From NCBI GenBank assembly GCA_029204045.2, contig CM055061.1, positions 39,766,977 through 39,830,976 of the forward strand: 64,000 nucleotides of DNA, written 5' to 3'. Origin of the DNA: Tillandsia leiboldiana (taxonomy: Eukaryota > Streptophyta > Magnoliopsida > Poales > Bromeliaceae). The notes beneath the pieces are model-generated. The model saw nothing but the letters and a program-made list of their open reading frames with translations. It had not been told where the DNA came from and did not search any database. Shown here one piece after another: positions 37,293 to 47,446 of the stretch; position 1 is the stretch's first letter, and each line of letters begins with the position of its first letter. The translations under genes and the position numbers were made by a program.

Positions 37293-38079
37293 TAGTTTGT
37301 AATACCTGCAGGTTTCAGGGAACCCGGATCCCTTTATTTTTAATTTAATTGCACCGCGGTCCGCTTAAGGGGTCTGAAAGGTGGTTTTTAATTCCTTGTT
37401 TCTGGGCAGACTGTCGGGGCTCGCGAGTATTTTTAGACAATAAAGCTCGCGAAACGGAGAACGGCGGCGCTATCGGTTTTGGATTCTGACCCCGGAATCT
37501 CCAAGAATAAATTCCGGAAGACTGCCGACAGTCCAGGCGACCAACATGGTTTTCGAGGCGGACCGGACCAAGGTTTGTGACCAATCGCCCCTAATCCACC
37601 TATTTGAGGTTGGGGTCAATTCCCACTTCCTTCTTGACCGACTGGGTTATATCTTGTGGTTTGGGGTTAGGGTTCGCAGAATTCCCTTTCTCGCACCATA
37701 CGCACGCGTTTCTGAGCGCGGACGAGGAACCGTCTCTTCCCTCCCCAACACCACCTTCTTCCCATCGATCGGCGTAGGGACACGAGGGGCGCGATCGAGG
37801 AGAGGGAGGGACGTCCGCACACGCACTCTTCGAATCCGGGCACGCAAGAACGGGAAGATCCCCTTCAGTCAACCCTAGCCGACGGAACCAAGGTGAGTCG
37901 TGCTTCCATCCCTTCTTGTTTCTTGGATCGGACGAGGGGAGGGAGTTCTTGAGGTTTGGATCTACGAAGGTGGGACGCCGATGCCCTAAGAGACGAGGGA
38001 GGGGCGAGACACCCGCCGGCAGGGCACGCGTGCGGGCATGGTGCCGCACGGGGCCGCCCGGGCCTGCGGGCAGCTTCTC

Positions 38080-38538
38080 CCCCCCCCGGCGCAAGCCGAG
38101 CGCCGCGCGGTGCCGCCCGCACGCGGGGGTGCCGCGCGGGGTCCGGCACCGCGCGGGGCAGCCCGCGCATGCGGGCAGTGCACCCGCGCGGGCTGGGCGC
38201 CGCGCGGGGCCGCCTGCACGCGGTGGTGCCGCGCGGGGTCTGGCACCGCGCGGGGCAGCCCGCGCATGCGGGCGGTGCACCAGCGCGGGCTGGGCGCCGC
38301 GCAGGGCCGCCCGCATGTGGGGCTGGGCGCCACGCCGGGTATGCCACCGCGCGGGGCAGCCCGCGCATGCGGGCAGTGCACCCGCGAGGGCCGGGCGCCG
38401 CGCGGGGCCGCCCGCATGTGGGGCTGGGCGCCGCGCGGGGTCTGGCACCGCGCGGGGCAGCCCGCGCATGCGGGCAGTGCACCCGCGCGGGCTGGGCGCC
38501 GCGGGGGGCCACCCGCATGCGGGGGGCCGCCCGCATGC

Positions 38539-38569
<31 letters not shown>

Positions 38570-38700
38570 CGCGGGGTCTGGCACCGCGCGGGACAGCCCG
38601 CGCATGCGGGCAGTGCACCCGCGCGGGATGGGCGCCGCGCGGGGCCGCCCGCATGTGGGGCTGGGCGCCGCGCGTGGTCGGGCGCCATACGGGGCGCCGA
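38080..38700. repeat. ~100-bp GC-rich tandem repeat in G1 5' LTR
   Basis: GGCAGCCCGCGCATGCGGGC recurs at about 38157, 38254, 38355, 38456 and 38592; spacing is 97-101 bp, then 136 where the G run has expanded. CpG density is extreme. ORFs of up to about 400 codons on either strand here are compositional. Confidence 0.92.
38539..38564 (+). repeat. 26-nt poly-G run
   Basis: Uninterrupted G run inside the GC-rich repeat, absent from the 3' LTR where only a short G run remains (45668-45674). It could fold as a G-quadruplex. Its length may be an assembly artefact. Confidence 0.9.
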
Positions 38701-39221
38701 GCGGGCAGCCGCACGTGCGGGCAGCGCGGGACCATCGTCGTCGCCGTAGAGAACCGAGGGCCCGTTCCGAGACGGGAGCCGGTTAGTGTTTGTATTCTTC
38801 TTTGTTCGCATTTTGTGGGTTCTGCCTCTCCGCCCGGGGATCCCTTTTGTACTTTCGGGGAGCGTGCCGGGACGCGGAGGAGCCGAGCGTTGTTCGCCAC
38901 AAGCGACAGGTGGGTTTATTTCGGTACTTAGCGCCGGTTTTCCCGGCGGTCGTTTTACTCCTGATTTTTACATATTGTAGCTAACATGATAGCGGTTATA
39001 ACTCTACTCTTGATTATATATTATGTTGCTAACACGATAGCGGTTATAGCTTACTCTTGAATACTATTGGTATTGTTGGTTACTTTGCTCGGGGTTGCAG
39101 CACGCACACCCGCGGTTTGGCCACCGCAAAGGGTGCGCTTTTTCGGAAAAGTGGTCCATGACCCGTGTATACCCACAGGACGGAGTGGGGCCTCTTTAGT
39201 TGTAGGGCTTGGATGCGCCAA

Positions 39222-39340
39222 GGTGTGAGCGGTGCGACCCATTCGGTTTAGTTGTCCGACGTGGGAGCGGTGCGACCCATTCGGTTTAGTTGTCCGACTT
39301 GGGCGCGGTGCGATCCGTCGGTTTAGTTGTCCGACGGGAT
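39222..39340. repeat. ~37-bp tandem repeat in G1 5' LTR
   Basis: Three copies of a unit with GGTGCGACCCATTCGGTTTA and TTGTCCGAC. It is at the place equivalent to the 26-bp repeat of G0. Also at 46332-46450. Confidence 0.85.
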
Positions 39341-39744
39341 CGGGTATTGCAGGTTTACAGGTGTTTGATTTTACTTCTCCCTTGCGAGGGTGGTTGCTCC
39401 GGATAGGCTACGGTTGGACATTTTCTTTCCCTGCTTTGCTATTATCATTTTTGTTTAGTCGCTGACTTCCCACTTTGCGACAGGGTCCTACAGGGGGGAG
39501 AGTTAGGCGACGGTGAGGCCGCGGCAAGAGGTTCTGGGTCCCTGGAGACCTGAACAGTACTTTATCTCTTTCTTTCGCATTCCATTTATTATTTGTAGAC
39601 TGTGGATGGTTCTCGATACCCTCGTGGGGTCGGTGTGGATGTCGGTATGGTGACAAATAAATTGTTTAGTTTTCTTTACATCTCTGTGGGCCGCTTTGGA
39701 AAATAAAAGAGCAAACGAAAGAAAAGATTGTGAAAACTACTATT

Positions 39745-39935
39745 TCAAAAACTCGGGTGTCGTGTGGGCACCGTTTTCAAAACCTTGTGGATTTATGGTT
39801 TGCGAAAATGGATTTCAGAACCTAAGTGTCGTGTGGGCACTGTTTTCCAAACCCCTGAGTTTATGTTACTTTCGAAAAGGGTTTTCAAAATATGGGTGCC
39901 GGGTGGGCGCCGTTTCAACAATTGTGGGTTTATCC
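39745..39935. repeat. ~69-bp tandem repeat in G1 5' LTR
   Basis: GTGTCGTGTGGGCACCGTTT-like cores at about 39757, 39826 and 39896. G0 has a single copy (about 5570-5610). Also at 46855-47045. Confidence 0.85.
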
Positions 39936-40044
39936 TTTCAAACTAAACGGCCGTGAGTTTTATTCAGCGCATTGTGAATGGTTGTATGTCTGGATTGTTG
40001 TGATTGAATGTTTACCCGCTATTGGACATTGTACAAACCGCGAC

Positions 40045-40101
40045 GCCGTGCATATACAGGGGAGACTCTGTCCGTTTGCAGAGTGATCCTGTATATGCGG
40101 C
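40045..40101 (+). other. Conserved 57-nt hairpin in U5 of G1 5' LTR
   Basis: GCCG-TG-CATATACAGG pairs with CCTGTATATG-CGGC. The inner stem CTCTG/CAGAG closes an 8-nt loop TCCGTTTG. Same position and length as in G0 but with two A-T pairs replaced by G-C pairs. Confidence 0.8.
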
Positions 40102-40210
40102 GGATCTGGGCACGCGCTGGGGAAGAAGGTTTTCAAAAAAAAAAAAAATACATACCTTTTGTAATTCGTTTCTGCTAAAAATAATCCCCCCGGGGCGTGA
40201 CAGATTAAGA

Positions 40211-40222
40211 TGGTATCAGAGA
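40211..40222 (+). other. G1 primer-binding site
   Basis: TGGTATCAGAGA, 8 bases from the LTR; 11 of 12 bases match the initiator tRNA-Met site. Confidence 0.88.
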
Positions 40223-40456
40223 CTTAGCTTTCAATCACAACAATTGGTGCCGACGTCCACAGGAATACCTCACTAGGCTACAAACAAATGGAATAGAGAG
40301 GGCACAAGGGATCAGAACGCGAGTGCTCGTGGGGGGGGGAGGGGAGATTAGCGAAACCCTTTTCATACCGGGTATTCCTAAACATGCTAGGACTGACGTG
40401 TTTTCTTTGTGTGCGACAGATAGAACTCCGGCCCCCGTGATTAGACGTCGTCGGGA

Positions 40457-41092
40457 ATGGACTTTGTGGCCGAGACGAACCGCATACTGCGCAACCAGCT
40501 GCGCGATGTGGCTGGGCAACTGCTGACCCTCGCTGAGCGCTTGAGTATGCTGACCCAGGAGCTTGAGGGAGTCGACCACGTCCAGCGTGGCACCGGTGGT
40601 GTTATCCCTCGTGGGACGCCACCAACGGGCTTTCCCATCCCCCAGGAAGCGGCCAACTTAGCCGTACGCGCGGAGCTGGAGCGTACTCGACGGGCATGCC
40701 CCTACCCCGGTCCGACAGGGGACCCCTACCAGAAGGGGCGGGCAACCAAGCGCCAGAAGACATGGCAGAGACCCAGGCAGTCGACGAGGGAAGGACCTGA
40801 ACCACCAAAGCCGTGCGTCATTTGCGATGGTGCGCATTCAATGATGGATTGCCCTTGGCGGGACGAACACTGCTTCCGATGTGGCAGGCCGGGTCACACG
40901 CGTTACGCGTGCCCCCGGAAGCCGGCCGTCACTAGACCCCCGGCGCCGAGACTCGACGACCCACGCACGACGGACTCCTTCAACACCGGGTCCCTACCCC
41001 GCCACGCCGTACGTCGTTGGCCCAAGAATTGTGGGCGGACTTCCCCAGCCGCCCCGGAGAATGGTGACGCGACATCCCGGAATGGGGAATAG
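40457..41092 (+). pseudogene. G1 gag, short internal-deletion form
   Basis: Open for 211 codons, roughly half the usual chromovirus gag. The N-terminus is a predicted helix (NRILRNQLRDVAGQLL, residues 8-23). Two zinc knuckles follow: CVICDGAHSMMDC (about residues 119-131, CX2CX3HX4C, unusual) and CFRCGRPGHTRYAC (about 138-151, CX2CX4HX4C). The capsid core between helix and knuckles is largely missing. It ends before protease. It might still bind RNA, but particle formation is doubtful. Confidence 0.8.
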
Positions 41093-41318
41093 CAGGTAAT
41101 CCCTTACATGTCTGCTCTCTTGTTAGGCCTTAATCCCTTTATTGTTCCTTTCGTACTGTACGTTTGTACTTATGTTTTGCACGTAGGTTCCTTCCCTAGT
41201 TACGCCTTAGGGGTCGGGCACCCTGTAGTGATCCCATGCCCCTGGGATTTGGTAGTGATCCCACGGAGGGATTGTGGCGTAGTGCTTAGGATGGCTTGGC
41301 TCACGTGAGGAGCACCAG
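41093..41318 (+). pseudogene. G1 protease remnant
   Basis: Only the C-terminal part is recognisable (DCGVVLRMAWLT, compare the DVILGMDWL type of plant chromoviruses), followed by a stop at about 41306. No catalytic DSG/DTG is present. The deletion that shortened gag has probably removed the protease N-terminus. Confidence 0.6.
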
Positions 41319-42899
41319 GTGCGGCCGCTGTATCTGGGGTTCCCTGAGAATGTGTACCTAGCGTGTAAGAGCACCTCCTTCCCAACAATCATCTCATCGA
41401 CGCGGGCTAGAAGGTTGGTGGAGGGCGGGTGCGTGGCCTACCTGGCATCGGTGGATCTAATTACCCGACCCTCGGCAACACCTTCGGACATCCCAGTGGT
41501 GAGGGTTTTTCCCGATGTCTTCCCGACGGAACTGCCCGGGATACCCCCTAAACGAGAGGTGGTTTTTCCTACCGAACTCTTACCGGGTACTCAACCTATC
41601 ACGAAGGCGCCCTACTGAATGGCCTTCGCGGAGTTGAAGGAGCTTAAGGCGCAACTAGAGGGCCTCTTGGACAAAGGGTTTATCAGGCCGAGTGTGTCGC
41701 CCTGGGGCGCACCGGTACTCTTTGTACGGAAGAAGGACGGAAGCCTGCGACTCTGCATCGACTACAGGGGGATAAACAAGGTTACAGTGAAGAATAAGTA
41801 CCCGCTGCCCAGAATAGACGACCTCTTCGACCAGTTGCGAGGAGCAACGGTGTTCTCAAAAATTGACCTACAATCGGGCTACCATCATCTACGGGTTCGG
41901 AACGAAGACATTCCGAGGACCGCCTTCCAAACCCGGTACGGCCACTACGAGTTCACGGTTATGCCGTTCGGGCTTACGAACGCCCCCGCGGTCTTTATGG
42001 ATATGATGAACCGGATATTTAGACCATTCCTAGACCGGTTCGTAGTGGTCTTCATCGATGACATACTGATCTACTCACCCACCGACGAGGAGCACGAGGA
42101 CCATTTGCGAACGATTCTCCAAACCCTCAGGGAGCATAAGCTGTTCGCTAAGCTCAAAAAGTGTGAATTCTAGCTACGCGAGGTGGGATTCCTAGGGCAC
42201 GTGATTTTGGCGAAAGGAATCGCCTTGGACCCCAAGAAGGTGGAATCGGTGATCGACTAGCAGCCGCCGACGACAGTGACGGAGATCCGCAGTTTCCTGG
42301 GCTTGGCAGGATATTACAGACGCTTCGTCGAAGGTTTCACGAAAATTGCTACCCCTTTGAACCGGTTGACCAGAAAAGGGGAGAAGTTCATATGGACAGC
42401 TAAATGCCAGGAGAGCTTTGAGGAACTAAAAAAAAGGCTGACCAGGGCCCCGATACTTGTACTACCAATACCCGGGAAGGACTATGAAGTGTACTGCGAC
42501 GCATCGAGGATCGGCCTTGGGGGTGTATTGATGCAACAGGGGAAAGTGATAGCCTATGCTTCCAGACAATTGAAGGATTACGAAAGGAATTACCCGTTAC
42601 ACGATTTGGAACTGGCTGCAGCGGTATTTGTTCTAAAGTTATGGAGACACTATCTCTTTGGTGTCTACTGTAACGTCTTTTCAGACCACCAAAGTCTTAA
42701 GTATCTGTTCACCCAAAAGGAGCTAAATTTGCGGCAGAGGCGGTGGCTTGGGTTATTGAAGGATTACGATCTAACAATTCAATACCACCCCGGGAAGGCA
42801 AACGTGGTGGCAGACGCTTTGAGCAGAAAGGGGCAACCGGAAGAGGCGTCGGCACGCGCGATAACTGAGCAGAGCACCTTGATCGCGGAATTCGCATGA
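41319..42899 (+). pseudogene. G1 reverse transcriptase and RNase H
   Basis: One frame with stops TGA 41616, TAG 42171, TAG 42258 and TGA 42897. The RT entry FPDVFPTELPG is near 41510. Next come [61 protein letters not shown] and the catalytic VFIDDIL (about 42050-42070). The connection region starts at [16 protein letters not shown] (42285). RNase H has [35 protein letters not shown] and [10 protein letters not shown], ending [10 protein letters not shown]. All catalytic acids I can see are kept; only the stops disable it. Confidence 0.93.
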
Positions 42900-42905
42900 C
42901 TGAGG

Positions 42906-44404
42906 TTGGAGGTGGTACCAGCGGGCACAGTTGCACAACTGACAGCGTTGGTGGTCAAGCCGACACTTTTCGAGAAAGTCCGAGAAGGACAACAGGCGGA
43001 CCCGCAATTACAGCTCGTGCGAGACAAAATCCACCCGGACCAGGAGAACGACTTTGCAGTGGGAGGTGACGGCATCATGCCGTTCCGCGGGCGTTTCTGC
43101 GTACCAGATTCGCCGGAATTGAAGGAGGAAATTCTGGCAGAGGCACACCGCGCTCCTTATGCGGCGCACCCAGGGGGCACGAAGATGTGCAGGGACCTCA
43201 AGCAGACCTTCTGGTGGCCCAAGCTGAAGGGAGTGTGACACGACATGTAGCTCATTGCCTGGTATGTCAGCAGATAAAGGCAGAGCATCAGCGGCCGGCG
43301 GGAAAACTACAGCCCTTACCGGTGCCGAAGTGGAAGTGGGATCAGATCACCATGGACTTCGTCACTGGGTTCCCACGTTCACAGCAGGGGCACGACGCGA
43401 TTTGGGTCATTGTGGACCGGCTAACCAAGTCAGCACATTTCCTGCCCATCCACACAACCTGGACCAGAGAGCGATTGGCTCAGGCCTACCTCAGCGAGAT
43501 CGTGAGACTGCATGGAGTGCCGGCATCGATCACCTCGGACAGAGACACCCGTTTCGTCTCGAAGTTTTGGCAGAGCCTACAGCAAGCCCTGGGGACCAAG
43601 CTACATTTCAGCACAGCCTTTCACCCCCAGACGGACGGACAGCCGGAGCGAGTGATTCAGACCCTCGAGGACCTGCTTCGTGCCTGTGTACTTGACTGGG
43701 GAGTCAGTTGGGCACGCTACCTACCCCTCGTGGAATTCGCCTGCAACAATAGCTACCAGGCCAGCATCCAAATGGCGCCCTACGAAGCCTTATATGGGAG
43801 ACGCTGCCGATCCCCGATCTGTTGGGACGACTTGGGTGAATGGAAATTCCTGGGACCCGACTTGGTGGAAGAGACTGAAGAGGAGGTATGCCTCATCAGG
43901 CAGCGTTTACTGACCGCCCAAAGTCGACGGAAGAGCTACGCAGACCGACGGCGCCGCGATTTGGAATTTCAAGTGGGAGAACACGTGTTCTTACGGGTCT
44001 CGCCATCCAGAGGGATCAGGCATTTCGGGCTGAAGGGCAAGTTGAGCCCACGGTTCGTGGGGCCTTTTGAGATCTTGGAGCGCATTGGCACAGTGGCATA
44101 CCGCCTTGCCCTACCGCCTAACCACGACCGGGTCCACAATGTTTTCCACGTGTCCATGCTCCGGAAATATCTTTTCGAACCGTCACACGCGTTGGACGTC
44201 TCCGCGCTCGAGCTCAAGGAGGACCTAAGCTTCGAGGAAACCCCCGTGCGTATCCTTGCAAGAGAAAACAAAGCGCTGCGGAACCGAGTCATCCCCTACG
44301 TGAAGGTGCTCTGGAGCAACCAGGAGGAACGAGAAGCAACGTGGGAGCTGGAGTCAAAAATGAGGGAAAGCTACCCCGATCTTTTCACCGCAACCCAGGG
44401 TTGA
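42906..44404 (+). pseudogene. G1 integrase with chromodomain-like tail
   Basis: The zinc region has H/H in AHRAPYAAHPGGTK (about 43145) and C/C in HCLVCQQIK (about 43255). A frameshift near 43230-43240 separates them. The core catalytic acids are D in MDFVTGFP (43350), D in ITSDRDTRF (43530) and E in DGQPERVIQTLEDL (43635). After the core, RFVGPFEILERIG is the GPY/F module (44050). The tail VLWSNQEEREATWELESKMR (about 44310) fits the Tekay-type chromodomain, which recruits the enzyme to heterochromatin. 43187-44404 is open for 405 codons. Confidence 0.92.
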
Positions 44405-44440
44405 GTTTCGAGGACGAAACTCGTTTTAAGAGGTAAGTGG
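44405..44440 (+). other. G1 FRGR-type box and polypurine tract
   Basis: GTTTCGAGGACGAAAC follows the pol stop, then AAGAGGTAAGTGG directly before the 3' LTR, an imperfect polypurine tract for plus-strand priming. Confidence 0.75.
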
Positions 44441-47312
44441 TGTAATACCTGCGGGTTTCAGGGAACCCGGATCCCTTTATTTTTAATTTAATTGCACCGC
44501 GGTCCGCTTAAGGGGTCTGAAAGGTGGTTTTTAATTCCTTGTTTCTGGGCAGACTATCGGGGCTCGCGAGTATTTTTAGACAATAAAGCTCGCGAAACGG
44601 AGAACGGCGGCGCGATCGGTTTTGGATTCTGACCCCGGAATCTTCCAGAATAAATTCCGGAAGACTGCCGACAGTCTAGGCGACCTACACGGTTTTTGAG
44701 GCGGACCGGACCCAGGTTTGTGACCAATCGCCCTAATCCACCTAGTTGAGGTTGGGGTCAATTCCCACTTTCCTTCTTGACCGACTGGGTTATATCTTGT
44801 GGTTTGGGGTTAGGGTTCGCAGAATTCCCTTTCTCGCACCATACGCACGTGTTTCTGAGCGCGGACGAGGAACCGTCTCTTCCCTCCCCAACACCACCTT
44901 CTTCCCATCGATCGGCGTAGGGACACGAGGGGCGCGATCGAGGAGAGGGAGGGACGTCCGCACACGCACTCTTCGAATCCGGGCATGCAAGAACGGGAAG
45001 ATCCCCCTCAGTCAACCCTAGCCGACGGAACCAAGGTGAGTCGTGCTTCCATACCTTCTTGTTTCTTGGATCGGACGAGGGGAGGGAGTTCTTGAGGTTT
45101 GGATCTACGGAGGTGGGACGCCGATGCCCTAAGAGACGAGGGAGGGGCGAGCCACCCGCCGGCAGGGCACCCGTGCGGGAATGGTGCCGCACGGGGCCGC
45201 CCGGGCCTGCGGGCAGCTTCTCCCCCCCCCCCCCGGCGCAAGCCGGGCGCCGCGCGCGGCCGCCCGCAAGCGGGGGTGCCGCGCGGGGTCCGGCACCGCG
45301 CGGGGCAGCCCGCGCATGCGGGCAGTGCACCCGCGCGGGCTGGGCGCCGCGCGGGGCCGCCCGCACGCGAGGGTGCCGCGCGGGGTCTGGCACCGCGCGG
45401 GGCAGCCCGCGCATGCAGGCGGTGCACCCGCACGGGCTGGGCGCCGCGCAGGGCCGCCCGCATGTGGGGCTGGGCGCCGCGCGGGGTCTGGCACCGCGCG
45501 GGGCAGCCCGCGCATGCGGGCAGTGCACCTGCGCGGGCCGGGCGCCGCGCGGGGCAGCCCGCATGTGGGGCTGGGCGCCGCGCGGGGTCTGGCACCGCGC
45601 GGGGCAGCCCGCGCATGCGGGCAGTGCACCCGCACGGGCTGGGCACCGCGCGGGCCCGCCCGCATGCGGGGGGGCGCCGCGCGGGGTCTGGCACCGCGCG
45701 GGGCAGCCCGCGCTTGCAAGCAATGCACCCGCGCGGGCTGGGCGCCGCGCGGGGCCGCCCGCATGTGGGGCTGGGAGCCGCGCGGGGTCGGGCGCCATAC
45801 GGGGCGCCGAGCGGGCAGCCGCAAGTGCGGGCAGCACGGGACCATCGTCGTCGCCGTAGAGAACCGAGGGCCCGTTCCGAGACGGGAGCCGGTTAGTGTT
45901 TGTATTCTTCTTTGTTCGCATTTTGTGGGTTCTGACTCTCTGCCCGGGGATCCCTTTTGTAGTTTCGGGGAGCGTGCCGGGACGCGGAGGAGTCGAGCGT
46001 TGTTCGCCACAAGCGACAGGTGGGTTTATTTCGGTACTTAGCGCCGGTTTTTCCGGCGGTCGTTTTACTCCTGATTTTTACATATTGTTGCTAACATGAT
46101 AGCGGTTATAACTCTACTCTTGATTATATATTATGTTGCTAACACGATAGCGGTTATAGCTTACTCTTGAATACTATTGGTATTGTTGGTTACTTTGCTC
46201 GGGGCTGCAGCACGCGCACCCGCGGTTTGGCCACCGCAAAGGGTGCGCTTTTTCGGAAAAGTGGTCCATGACCCGTGTATACCCACAGGACGGAGTGGGG
46301 CCTCTTTAGTTGTGGGGCTTGGATGCGCCAAGGTGTGAGCGGTGCGACCCATTCGGTTTAGTTGTCCGACGTGGGAGCGGTGCGACCCATTCCGTTTAGT
46401 TGTCCGACTTGGGCGTGGTGCGAACCGTCGGTTTAGTTGTCCGACGGGATTGGGTATTGCAGGTTTACAGGTGTTTGATTTTACTTCTCCCTTGCGAGGG
46501 TGGTTGGTCCGGATAGGCTACGGTTGGACGTTTTCTTTACCTACTTTGCTATTATCATTTTTATTTAGTCGCTGACTTCCCACTTTGCGACAGGGTCCTA
46601 CAGGGGGGAGAGTTAGGCGACGGTGAGGCCGCGGCAAGAGGTTCTGGGTCCCTGGAGACCTGAACAGTACTTTATCTCTTTCTTTCGCATTCCATTTATT
46701 ATTTGTAGACTGTGGATGGTTCTCGATACCCTCGTGGGGTCGGTGTGGATGTCGGTATGGTGACAAATAAATTGTTTAGTTTTCTTTACATCTCTGTGGG
46801 CTGCTTTGGAAAATAAAAGAGCAAACGAAAGAAAAGATTGCGAAAACTACTATTTCAAAAACTCGGGTGTCGTGTGGGCACCGTTTTCAAAACCTTGTGG
46901 ATTTATGGTTTGCGAAAATGGATTTCAGAACCTAAGTGTCGTGTGGGCACTGTTTTCCAAACCCCTGAGTTTATGTTGCTTTCGAAAAGGGTTTTCAAAA
47001 TATGGGTGCCGGGTGGGCGCCGTTTCAACAATTGTGGGTTTATCCTTTCAAACTAAACGGTCGTGAGTTTTATTCAGCGCATTGTGAATGGTTGTATGTC
47101 TGGATTGTTGTGATTGAATGTTTACCCGCTATTGGACATTGTACAAACCGCGTCGCCGTGCATATACAGGGGAGACTCTGTCCGTTTGTAGAGTGATCCT
47201 GTATATGCGGCGGATCTGGGCACGCGCTGGGGAAGAAGGTTTTCAAAAAAAAAATAAATACATACCTTTTGTAATTCGTTTCCTCTAAAAATAATCCCCC
47301 CGGGGCGTGACA
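44441..47312 (+). repeat. G1 3' LTR
   Basis: Counterpart of 37298-40202. GC-rich units at 45304, 45401, 45502, 45603 and 45702 (97, 101, 101, 99 bp apart). CTTTTTCGGAAAAG at 46248-46261. 57-nt hairpin at 47155-47211 (its inner stem has one G-U wobble). Confidence 0.93.
47155..47211 (+). other. Conserved 57-nt hairpin in U5 of G1 3' LTR
   Basis: Same as 40045-40101 apart from one inner-stem change. Confidence 0.8.
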
Positions 47313-47317
47313 TAGTT

Positions 47318-47446
47318 GAATCAAGTATTCTTCAAATTTCTTATGTTTCAACGGAAGATTAATTAGCTGATATTTTAACAAAACCTTTGGATCAAAAATG
47401 TTTTCTTCATTTGCGTAAAGCAATTGGAATGCTTCTTTTGAAATAA
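47318..47446 (+). pseudogene. Cop1 pol end (RNase H C-terminus)
   Basis: Continues the Cop1 frame after G1: ESSILQI..., then [10 protein letters not shown] and the final helix. TAA at 47360 replaces CAA of Cop2. The natural stop is TAA at 47444-47446. Confidence 0.92.

Larger units (their letters stand above)
37298..40202 (+). repeat. G1 5' LTR
   Basis: TGTAATACC...GGGGCGTGACA. A weak TATA (TTATATC) is at about 37647. A strong donor-like AAG|GTGAGT is at about 37890, suggesting a spliced leader. The leader contains the ~100-bp GC-rich repeats (38080-38700), a 26-G run (38539-38564), the CTTTTTCGGAAAAG hairpin (39138-39151), a ~37-bp repeat (39222-39340), a ~69-bp repeat (39745-39935) and the 57-nt hairpin (40045-40101). 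Confidence 0.93.
37298..47312 (+). mobile_element. G1: complete Tekay/Del-like chromovirus inserted in Cop1
   Basis: 10,015 bp; TSD TAGTT at 37293-37297 and 47313-47317, splitting the Cop1 pol codons RELV|ESS. LTRs are 37298-40202 (2905 bp) and 44441-47312 (2872 bp). They are close to identical over most of their length, with a diverged first 250 bp and repeat copy-number differences. The internal region is only 4.2 kb and lacks most of gag and the protease active site. Pol has stops and one frameshift. The integrase tail has GPF and a chromodomain-like end, the mark of chromoviruses. It is younger than Cop1 by position. Confidence 0.95.

Noticed and set aside
37600..38931. Long ORFs on both strands (up to 403 codons), Ala/Arg/Pro-rich, also at 44758-46041
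   Set aside because: They lie in the GC-rich ~100-bp repeat of the G1 LTRs, are open in several frames on both strands, and have no domain. GC-rich sequence with few stop codons explains them.
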